Below are positions 34,392 through 40,072 of a stretch of 40,072 bases of DNA, one piece after another (the stretch's first letter is position 1; the number at the start of each line of letters is the position of its first letter). Under the pieces are notes generated by a model. That model saw only the letters and a program-made list of their open reading frames with translations, searched no databases and was not told the origin of the DNA. A program made the translations under genes and the position numbers. Where the stretch lies: contig JAOUOR010000009.1 in NCBI GenBank assembly GCA_029880245.1, positions 1 to 40,072 on the forward strand, read 5' to 3'. The stretch comes from Alphaproteobacteria bacterium. GTDB taxonomy: Bacteria; Pseudomonadota; Alphaproteobacteria; Micavibrionales; Micavibrionaceae.

Positions 34392-34664
34392 ATGACGGGA
34401 ATTAAAGACGCTTTACAGGAAATTTTTTCTCTGAATAGACCTAATATGTTGCTTTTAAAAAAGACATTGGCAGACGGAGGAGTAAAGCAAAGTACAATTG
34501 ATACAATTATCAGTGAAATCGGAGAACGTTGTAAGGATCAGAAATTTGATTATCAAATGATTAGCGACATTCTAGCGCAAACTAATCTGTCAGGGGGCTT
34601 GGCGGATATTGTTATTCATCAGCAAGAAAAATTTCCTGATTTTGGATTGATTTGCTGCCCTTAG
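34392..34664 (+). CDS. Small uncharacterised protein downstream of panD
   Basis: Unrecognised 90-residue protein, with the ATG one base after the panD stop, so it is translated with panD. Sequence is polar and helical (GIKDALQEIFSLNRPNMLLLKKTLADGGV, TIDTIISEIGERC) and ends FPDFGLICCP with two adjacent Cys. No signal peptide. It might be a regulator or partner for PanD, as PanM/PanZ is in enterobacteria, but it has no GNAT motif so it is not PanZ-like. Function unknown. Confidence 0.6.
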   Translation: MTGIKDALQEIFSLNRPNMLLLKKTLADGGVKQSTIDTIISEIGERCKDQKFDYQMISDILAQTNLSGGLADIVIHQQEKFPDFGLICCP

Positions 34665-34778
34665 ATTATGGTTACAAAATTTCCAATTTTTCAGTTGGGT
34701 GACTGTTCCTGCTCGGATATTTATATTTTGTAGTATAATCATCTAGTTGAAGGCATAGTTATAATTTATTGTTCCTGA

Positions 34779-35681
34779 TTATTGCGTATGCCTAAGTTCA
34801 GAAGTAAAGATGGGAGGATCTTCAGTTCCATTTTTGTGTTCTTTATCTGTCTTCTTAGGGTCTCCTGTAACCATTATTAGTTTAGTTTTCTTATTAGGGT
34901 ATTCGCAAGACTCTATTTCATCATGATATGAATAAGATAAATTAGTAAAATATCTTGATAATAACGGATCTAAACGTTCTTTATCGTAAGAATGAATTAT
35001 ATGACCAATACGACCTGTTTCTTCCTGATCATATGCGGCGGTGTAATCATCAAGTCTAATCATTGTTTCAGGATCAAAATTGTCTTCGTCTTTCAAACGG
35101 AATGTTGCAACAAATTTGCCATCATTTTTCAAAGCAAGCCTGATTTTATTAAGAATCATGGGAAGCTCTCTAGTAGGATCGGGTAAATGTAAGGTGCGGT
35201 GAGTAAAGACTATATCATAAGATGCCTGCGGAATATTGGCGCTTACAATATCACCATATGTAGTTTGCTGGCTTCCATTATAATATTTACTTTGAGACAG
35301 AGCGTGACCTGTTTCTAAAATCGCAATCAAGGATGTATCATAGCCTATATACCCCATGCCATGGTCAACAATGCTTTTTGCATCACGACCTGTGCCACAT
35401 CCTATTTCTAACGTACTAATATTTCCGCCGCTGTAATTAGTTGTAACATATACGCCACAAATACTTGGATCATTACCAAACACATGACCTCTAGCGAATC
35501 TCTGGCTCCATGGATCTAAGGTAGCAATAAATTCTGGAGGTAAACTTGCCACAATTGGTGAAAGATTGCCTTCTAACGGCAATCTTAAATTATGATCACT
35601 AAGTCCTCCAACTGTCCCTAACTTCAACTGTGCGGGAGAAAATATTTTTTTCATCCTAGCAAGCAAATTATCATCATTCAT
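34779..35681 (-). CDS. Class I SAM-dependent methyltransferase
   Basis: A 300-residue protein with a Rossmann methyltransferase domain: motif I TLEIGCGTGRDAKSIVDHG, the acidic end of strand 2 in GYIGYDTS, and TYGDIVSANIPQASYDIVFTHRTLHL for motifs II-IV, followed by the LPMILNKIRLALKNDGKFVATF motif. The first 85 residues are unrelated and include SPIVASLPPEFIATLDPWSQRF. The C-terminal third resembles no family I recognise. The substrate is unknown. The gene is AT-rich, lies 25 bp downstream of the XRE regulator on the same strand, and both look like an acquired module. Confidence 0.82.
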   Translation of the reverse strand: MNDDNLLARMKKIFSPAQLKLGTVGGLSDHNLRLPLEGNLSPIVASLPPEFIATLDPWSQRFARGHVFGNDPSICGVYVTTNYSGGNISTLEIGCGTGRDAKSIVDHGMGYIGYDTSLIAILETGHALSQSKYYNGSQQTTYGDIVSANIPQASYDIVFTHRTLHLPDPTRELPMILNKIRLALKNDGKFVATFRLKDEDNFDPETMIRLDDYTAAYDQEETGRIGHIIHSYDKERLDPLLSRYFTNLSYSYHDEIESCEYPNKKTKLIMVTGDPKKTDKEHKNGTEDPPIFTSELRHTQ

Positions 35682-35706
35682 TTGTACTCAACCCAAATTG
35701 CTTTTA

Positions 35707-36375
35707 TTATTTTAGAGGCGGATCATAGGCCAACGTATTCCAAGCAATTAAAAACAAATCCCTATATCCTTTAGCAAAATCTGGCTGTTTCATAATACTT
35801 ATTGTTAGTTCCTCTTCTCCAAAATTCAGAAAGGCCAGACGATCATGATAGGAATAAAACGATTTTTCGTTAAAGAACTTTTCTTCAATCCATTTATATT
35901 TTGAATAGGCGGTTGTCGGAAAATTATGATCACCTTCTTTGACAATAATACGAACATCCATTAAATCTTTATCTCTAGTCATACGATCTGTATGATTCTT
36001 CCATCGTTCGCCACCCATCCACTTGATCCAGTTCTGGTGTACAACATTAGATAAAAAGACTTCCGTCGGTTTATTTTTTGCTCCGTATCTTACTGCTGTT
36101 TCATAAACATCATCCAGAAAATCACTCATCGCGTTTTTACCACGCAGGATTTGTACCTCGTTTGTCCTTTTCCGCACGCCGTTTTCACCAATAAACTCTA
36201 TATCGGCTTTATCAAATGCAGATGTAATACGGGCAATTGTGCTGGAGTTTGGCCTGTTCGTTCCGTTCTCAATTCTGGCAATGCCCGTCTGGGAGAGGTC
36301 TGCATGATCCGCCAGATCTTTCTGGCTCCATCCTATAAGTGCACGTGCCGCGCGTATTTGTTCTATCGTTGGCAT
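35707..36375 (-). CDS. XRE-family regulator with PLD-like C-terminal sensor domain
   Basis: A 222-residue protein starting at ATG 36375. The N-terminal Cro/CI helix-turn-helix is IEQIRAARALIGWSQKDLA, then DLSQTGIARIENG and TIARITSAFDKADIEFI. The C-terminal 140 residues (NAMSDFLDDVYETAVRYG, WKNHTDRMTRDKDLMDVRIIV, SYHDRLAFLNFGEEELTISIMKQPDFAKGYRDLFLIAWN) resemble the PLD-like ligand-binding fold of TrmB/other regulators, with no HKD motif. AGGG lies four bases upstream of the start. The candidate operator at 36455-36487 lies just upstream. It probably controls itself and the methyltransferase. Confidence 0.82.
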   Translation of the reverse strand: MPTIEQIRAARALIGWSQKDLADHADLSQTGIARIENGTNRPNSSTIARITSAFDKADIEFIGENGVRKRTNEVQILRGKNAMSDFLDDVYETAVRYGAKNKPTEVFLSNVVHQNWIKWMGGERWKNHTDRMTRDKDLMDVRIIVKEGDHNFPTTAYSKYKWIEEKFFNEKSFYSYHDRLAFLNFGEEELTISIMKQPDFAKGYRDLFLIAWNTLAYDPPLK

Positions 36376-36454
36376 ATTACCCTGATCCTTAAATCCCACA
36401 TATTCACAGAAAACTAGCCTCTCTATACAACATAAGCATGATTATTGTAAAGCA

Positions 36455-36487
36455 ATTATGTATATACCATAATACGGCATACATAAT
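36455..36487. promoter_or_regulatory. Inverted-repeat operator candidate for XRE regulator
   Basis: ATTATGTAT (36455-36463) and ATACATAAT (36479-36487), a perfect nine-base inverted repeat with a 15-base centre. It lies about 80 bp upstream of the XRE start; a minus-strand promoter candidate (TTTACA then TTGTAT) lies between operator and gene. Typical placement for autoregulation. Confidence 0.55.
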
Positions 36488-36620
36488 CTATAGCAAAAAT
36501 GAGAAAAAATATTACTTTTTCTTGACCTGAGCCGATTCGAGGGTCATCATTAAACGACTTTCTTGTAAATAATATGCATATTTTAGTCAAACCGCGTCCC
36601 CACTGCTTTGCTCGAGTAAG

Positions 36621-36666
36621 AAAGCCGGTGCGGAGTGCATTTACGCAAACGTACCGGCTTTTTTTA
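36621..36666 (+). terminator. Rho-independent terminator with no assigned gene
   Basis: AAAGCCGGT (36621-36629) pairs with ACCGGCTTT (36653-36661), followed by TTTTT. The 23-base loop contains GCG...CGC which could extend the stem. No plus-strand gene lies upstream within 1.9 kb (genes there are on the minus strand), so it may end a small RNA; the gap 36400-36737 also holds an AATATGCATATT palindrome at 36571-36582. Confidence 0.65.
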
Positions 36667-36737
36667 TCCTTGCCTTTTACATCCTTCCATAAACACGCTA
36701 TGATTTTTTGAAACATTAGACAAAAGAGGCAAGACTT

Positions 36738-37358
36738 ATGGCGCAAGTAAAAAAGACAGGGGCGGTGTGGATTCCGGCTGGTGTTATCATTGCGCTCGGG
36801 CTTGTGGCTCTTGCTTATATTTGGGGGGCGGATTTAAAACAATTCAAAAACCCAAGAACAGTAGAAAAACAAAGCCCTCAGACTTCTTCAGGGCTTATAA
36901 AAGTTCAAAACCAGATTAAGGAAAAGCTCCCAGAATTGCAAAAATCGCAAGCATTACAATCAAAGGAAGCTTTAAACGGCAGCTGGAAAATGGAATTCGG
37001 GGATAACAGGATTGCGGTGCTTACCATAGCCGGAGATTCGTTTCAGCTCATTGTCACGGACAGCGTATCAGGGCGCTATCGTCAATATTCAAGAGGGCAG
37101 ATCAAACATGACCCGCAGCGCGCTATCTTATCCCTGATTCCGGATAAGGCGGCCGGCGCACCTAAACCCATAGAAGGCGTTGTTTATAAAATTCTGACAA
37201 TGCGGAGTTATGATATGCAGGTTGCATCATATAAGGGTGATCCTCACCTATATTTAGTGGCATTGCAAAAAGACCTTCTTGCCAAAACCTATCATCCTTT
37301 ATTCAAGAGCGCGGATCATTCCGGAGCGCCTGTTTTGAAATGGACAAAGGTGGAGTAG
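36738..37358 (+). CDS. Uncharacterised protein with one N-terminal membrane helix
   Basis: Unrecognised 206-residue protein. One hydrophobic segment (VWIPAGVIIALGLVALAYIW, residues 10-29) acts as signal anchor, so the rest probably faces the periplasm. A Gln/Lys/Ser-rich linker (about 40-75) leads to a beta-rich domain: GSWKMEFGDNRIAVLTIAGDSFQLIVTD, RAILSLIPD, SYDMQVASYKGDPHLYLVALQ. The pattern suggests a lipocalin-like beta barrel, which is inference. AGAGGCAAG precedes the ATG. It lies eight bases before the mutM GTG start and is probably co-transcribed. Confidence 0.72.
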   Translation: MAQVKKTGAVWIPAGVIIALGLVALAYIWGADLKQFKNPRTVEKQSPQTSSGLIKVQNQIKEKLPELQKSQALQSKEALNGSWKMEFGDNRIAVLTIAGDSFQLIVTDSVSGRYRQYSRGQIKHDPQRAILSLIPDKAAGAPKPIEGVVYKILTMRSYDMQVASYKGDPHLYLVALQKDLLAKTYHPLFKSADHSGAPVLKWTKVE

Positions 37359-37365
37359 TGACCGC

Positions 37366-38208
37366 GTGCCTGAATTGCCCGAAGTCGAAACAGTTGCCAA
37401 GGGGTTGGCCGGCGCAATTTCCGGTAAAGTGATTGAACATGTTACCGTCAATCGGCGCGATCTTAGGCGTGCAATTCCAGATGGTTTGGAAAAACGCCTC
37501 ACGGGCAAGCGTGTTAAAGAGATAAAGCGGCGCGGCAAATATATCATCATTGAAATTAGGGGCGAGAATACGGTTATCCTGCATTTAGGGATGTCGGGCC
37601 GCATCAGGATTTATGCGCCGGATGAGTCTTACGAACCGGTCAAGCATGACCATGTGATTCTCTCAATGCGGGATGGAAGCAAAATTGTTTTCAATGATCC
37701 GCGGCGATTCGGGATGCTCTATATAAGCGAGTCTAAAGATTGGCAAAAAGATCTGCCTTTTTCACAAATGGGGCCGGAGCCACTGGATAACTGGAGCGCG
37801 CGGGATTTATTTCAGAAGCTAAGCCAGAAGAAAGTCCCGATTAAAAATGCTTTGCTTGATCAGGGCATTGTCGCGGGATTAGGTAATATTTATGTCTGTG
37901 AGGCTTTGTTTGAGGCAAGGATAGACCCGCGGCGTTTATCGTCTTCTCTTTCTTTAGAAGAATGTGATTCGATAATCAAAGCGGTTAAATCAGTGCTGGA
38001 AAGAGCCATCAAGGCGGGCGGCTCGACATTAAAAGATTATCGCCATGTGGATGGATCACTTGGGTATTTTCAGAACTCATTATCTGTCTATGACCGTGAG
38101 GGGCAGGATTGTGCTAATAAGCAATGCGGCGATAAAATCCGGCGTATAACACAATCAAGCCGTTCGAGTTTTTATTGCCCTTCCTGTCAAAACGCGCATA
38201 ATAATTGA
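37366..38208 (+). CDS. mutM: Formamidopyrimidine-DNA glycosylase
   Basis: DNA glycosylase of 280 residues that removes 8-oxoguanine and FapyG. The start is GTG at 37366 and the N-terminus PELPEVETV gives the catalytic Pro2 and Glu3. KRRGKYIII carries Lys58, GRIRIY and DPRRFGML are strand-insertion loops, and LLDQGIVAGLGNIYVCEALF is the H2TH helix. The C-terminal zinc finger reads DCANKQCGDKI then FYCPSCQ, so the first pair is C-x4-C rather than the usual C-x2-C. GRxT at the end is SSRSSFYC. Followed closely by a small exported protein. Confidence 0.97.
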   Translation: MPELPEVETVAKGLAGAISGKVIEHVTVNRRDLRRAIPDGLEKRLTGKRVKEIKRRGKYIIIEIRGENTVILHLGMSGRIRIYAPDESYEPVKHDHVILSMRDGSKIVFNDPRRFGMLYISESKDWQKDLPFSQMGPEPLDNWSARDLFQKLSQKKVPIKNALLDQGIVAGLGNIYVCEALFEARIDPRRLSSSLSLEECDSIIKAVKSVLERAIKAGGSTLKDYRHVDGSLGYFQNSLSVYDREGQDCANKQCGDKIRRITQSSRSSFYCPSCQNAHNN

Positions 38209-38210
38209 CT

Positions 38211-38603
38211 ATGAAAATGATCAGGCACTTTATATATATAATTCTCGGCGGTTTGATTTTACTGCCCTCATCATATAGAGCCGGCTTCGCTCAAGAAGCT
38301 GTAGATCAGACACAATATTTCTCCTCTATTCCCGATCTTCCTCTTATGGAAGGCTTAAGAGAATTACCCGACGAAACCCTGACCTTCGATAAACCGGAAG
38401 GGCGTATCATAGAAGTCTATGCTGTGATGGAAGAGATTAACCGCGAAGACATTTTGGTATTTTATCGCGGCACTTTGCCCCAATTGGGGTGGAGCCCTGA
38501 TGGCCCAACTCGTTTTTACAGACAAGATGAATATCTCGATCTGGAATTCAAGGACGGACCTGTTGGGGATATTTTGAAATTCATGATTAGCCCCGCTTTG
38601 TAG
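38211..38603 (+). CDS. Small exported protein downstream of mutM
   Basis: Unrecognised protein of about 130 residues. The signal peptide is hydrophobic (HFIYIILGGLILLPSSY) and ends near FAQEA. The mature part includes DLPLMEGLRELPDETLTFDKPEGRIIE, FYRGTLPQLGWSPDGPTRFYRQ, and DLEFKDGPVGDILKFMISP, which looks like a small conserved periplasmic fold. ATG 38211 lies two bases after the mutM stop; an in-frame TTG at 38205 overlapping mutM is rejected. Co-transcription with mutM is likely. Function unknown. Confidence 0.75.
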   Translation: MKMIRHFIYIILGGLILLPSSYRAGFAQEAVDQTQYFSSIPDLPLMEGLRELPDETLTFDKPEGRIIEVYAVMEEINREDILVFYRGTLPQLGWSPDGPTRFYRQDEYLDLEFKDGPVGDILKFMISPAL

Positions 38604-38846
38604 GATTATTTTCAAACCTTGATTCGAAAAAGTTATTTTCATTTACAAAAAAATCATGAATCACTTGACAACAAAGGTGTTTGGAGCGTATTACTCACTC
38701 CGCAATCTGGTGAAAGGGCGTAAAACTTTCGAATCAGGTCGGGACAATTTAATAAGAATTGAGTTATTATGATTTTATTCCTGTGGATTGTTTATGTATA
38801 AGTACTGTGATAAAAAAAGCTAATAAGAGATTGAAAAGGTTTAAAT
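38604..38846 (+). promoter_or_regulatory. rpsT promoter and leader
   Basis: This 243-bp gap holds TTGACA (38665-38670) and TATTAC (38689-38694) with an 18-base spacer, a good promoter. GATTCGAAAAAGTT (38621-38634) and AACTTTCGAATC (38724-38735) form an inverted repeat around it. The transcript would have a leader of about 145 bases before rpsT. Confidence 0.6.
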
Positions 38847-39107
38847 ATGGCTAATCATGCATCTTCAAAAAAACGTGTAAGACGCAATGCGAGACGTGTA
38901 GAAATCAATGGTGCTCGCCGTGGGCGCATTCGCAGCTTCATTAAGAAGGTCGAAGAATGTGTAGAAGCATCTGATTCCAAGGCAGCAAGCGAGGCGCTGA
39001 CAGCCGTTCAGCAAGAGCTATACAGAGGTGTAGCAAAGGGTATCTGGCACAAAAATACAGCAGCCAGAAAGCTTTCGCGCCTGAGTGCAAAAGTTAAGGC
39101 TTTATAG
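38847..39107 (+). CDS. rpsT: 30S ribosomal protein S20
   Basis: An 86-residue ribosomal protein. MANHASSKKRVRRNARR is the universal S20 start, followed by IRSFIKKVEECVEA and the C-terminal GVAKGIWHKNTAARKLSRLSAKVKAL. Highly basic and helical, it binds 16S rRNA in the small subunit. Length is typical. It is followed by a rho-independent terminator. mutM-rpsT-dnaA is the standard alphaproteobacterial gene order. Confidence 0.97.
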   Translation: MANHASSKKRVRRNARRVEINGARRGRIRSFIKKVEECVEASDSKAASEALTAVQQELYRGVAKGIWHKNTAARKLSRLSAKVKAL

Positions 39108-39166
39108 GTATAAAATAAGCACGACGTTTGAAAAGACCGTCCTTTAACATATTGAAAAAATTACGT

Positions 39167-39200
39167 AAAAAGCTCCCGCTATGAAATTGGGGGCTTTTTT
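39167..39200 (+). terminator. Terminator of rpsT
   Basis: AAAAAGCTCCC (39167-39177) and GGGGGCTTTTT (39189-39199) form an 11-base stem with one G-T, loop of 11 bases, T run inside the 3' arm. It lies 60 bp downstream of rpsT. Confidence 0.85.
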
Positions 39201-39615
39201 GCTGTAGAAATATGAAAATAATTTTTTTATGTTTTTTTTCCATGTTCCTTGCATGTTCTTATTGCATCACAGTAAAATTTTAGTGTAGTCTTCTTTCCAC
39301 AGCCGAAGACAAAACAAGGTTACTTTAAACCTAAATAAGGGCAAAATTATCGTTTTGCTGAAGGTTTTTTGCGGCTGTCGCAGAGTAAGCCGCTAAGACA
39401 TTTTGGGGATGATCTGTTTTAAGTAAACCCTATTAAAGGGGACTTTGGGTTTTAGGACAGGTCTCAAAAAACGCCAGATATTAGACCTTAATAATGCAGA
39501 AATAGTATGTTTCTGCAAGGGTTGGTTTTTGGCTAAGACAGTCAAGTGCGTGCCATGTAAGCTGCGTAGAATATTAGTTAAAAAAAATTTAATAATTAAA
39601 GAGAGGTATAAAAAA
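39201..39615 (+). other. Gap upstream of dnaA with hairpins and promoter candidate
   Basis: TTGCAT (39249-39254) and TAAAAT (39273-39278) with an 18-base spacer is a promoter candidate. Downstream are stem GCGGCT/AGCCGC (39371-39376, 39388-39393) and a perfect GCAGAAA/TTTCTGC stem (39496-39502, 39510-39516). GCTAAGACA occurs twice (near 39392 and 39532). The dnaA transcript would carry a leader over 300 bases long. A 23-codon frame at 39212-39283 resembles a tiny lipoprotein but has no good ribosome site. No convincing DnaA box was found. Confidence 0.45.
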
Positions 39616-40072
39616 ATGTCTGAATCCTTAGGAGCTATGACACAAAATGTAAAGTCACCGAAACGTTCTATGGAGGACATGCCTCTTGAGCCTAGCGTTG
39701 AGATAAAGAATGTTTGGGAGAAAGTTCATGGGGATATGCGTCAGGAATTTGGAGAGGCGGTTTTTCGCAGCTGGTTAAAGCCATTAACACTGCAGGCTTA
39801 TTATCACGGCACGATGGAAGTATCTGTTCCTACACGTTTCATGCGCGATTGGATTCAAAATCACTATGCCGAGCGTATTTCCGCGATGTGCAGCGAATGT
39901 AACGCTGAAATAAAACGCGTCCAGATTGTTGTCGTTCAAAATGCTATTATTGACGACACTATAGAGACTCAAGGGTCAGTCTCGGAGGCTGACAGTGCTC
40001 AGGCCAATAAGCAGCTTCGTGTGGCAATTGAAGAAATTTCTTCTCCTCTGGATGTCCGGTTCAGGTTCGAGA
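39616..40072 (+). CDS. dnaA: Chromosomal replication initiator DnaA, N-terminal part
   Basis: First 152 codons of dnaA; the gene runs off the window. GAGAGG lies ten bases before the ATG at 39616. After a 30-residue variable leader, domain I is clear: VWEKVHGDMRQEFGEAVFRSWLKPL, with the usual pattern for DnaB/DnaA self-contacts, then SVPTRFMRDWIQNHYAERI. The end of the window SSPLDVRFRFE is the start of the conserved region before the AAA+ domain (normally LDxRFTFENFV). Domain II is short. Upstream 415 bp may hold regulatory structure. The order rpsT-dnaA is usual. Confidence 0.96.
   Translation, partial: MSESLGAMTQNVKSPKRSMEDMPLEPSVEIKNVWEKVHGDMRQEFGEAVFRSWLKPLTLQAYYHGTMEVSVPTRFMRDWIQNHYAERISAMCSECNAEIKRVQIVVVQNAIIDDTIETQGSVSEADSAQANKQLRVAIEEISSPLDVRFRFE

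Noticed and set aside
36525-36560. Possible tRNA T-arm (GATTCGAGG)
   Set aside because: No paired five-base stem on either strand and no acceptor stem around it.
39285-39360. DnaA boxes / replication origin before dnaA
   Set aside because: CTTTCCACA and, further upstream, TGTGGATTG match only seven of nine bases of TTATCCACA; no cluster of boxes was found.

Overview
The window reads as a chromosomal segment of a Gram-negative alphaproteobacterium of moderate GC. Supporting this are mutM-rpsT-dnaA in a row, DUF3576-leuS-lptE-holA, a small SRP RNA directly upstream of dnaX-ybaB, DUF1674 beside rsmB, a HrcA/CIRCE-type groESL operon, a trimeric-type porin and two DUF-type lipoproteins. A free-living or predatory lineage such as Micavibrio-like bacteria is possible, but the genus cannot be fixed from sequence alone. 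Both ends are cut genes: asnB at the left and dnaA at the right.

Layout. 1-1741: end of an envelope-polysaccharide locus (asparagine synthase, GT4 glycosyltransferase). 1821-4538: YqgE, then a coupled GNAT / RimK-like ATP-grasp pair. 4535-10506 (minus): HAD phosphatase, M16 protease, threonine synthase, an N-terminally truncated flotillin-like protein, and PdxT/PdxS for DXP-independent PLP synthesis. 10507-15731: mostly uncharacterised genes, including two tandem paralogous membrane proteins with duplicated promoters, an Smr protein, a winged-helix regulator, a gene behind a sigma-54-like promoter, and YggS. 15732-18237: palindromic repeats, porin and DUF3576 lipoprotein. 18238-24048: leuS (carrying an in-frame palindromic element), lptE, a GCS2-like ligase and holA. 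24049-25914: repeat copy, a tandem duplication of a TPR gene, and the SRP RNA. 26001-31714: dnaX, ybaB, EamA-like, xth, DUF1223, DUF1674, rsmB. 31724-34664: groESL, panD and a small gene. 34779-36487: an AT-rich methyltransferase / XRE regulator module with an inverted-repeat operator candidate. 36738-40072: mutM cluster, rpsT and dnaA.

The most unusual feature is a family of short palindromic elements built as GTCATTCCC...GGGAATCC - spacer - GGATTCCC...GGGAATGAC. One copy is nested inside another (15747-16020). A near-identical copy lies in the opposite orientation about 8 kb away (24078-24211). A 132-bp relative sits in frame inside leuS (18955-19086) and adds about 44 residues to LeuRS, much as Rickettsia palindromic elements do. 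A different TATAG-ended palindrome precedes leuS. Other second-look points are the truncated SPFH gene, the TPR duplication that copied part of the SRP RNA promoter, the GCS2-like insertion in the lptE-holA cluster, and the XRE/methyltransferase module. No CRISPR array, tRNA, rRNA, transposase gene or prophage was seen.
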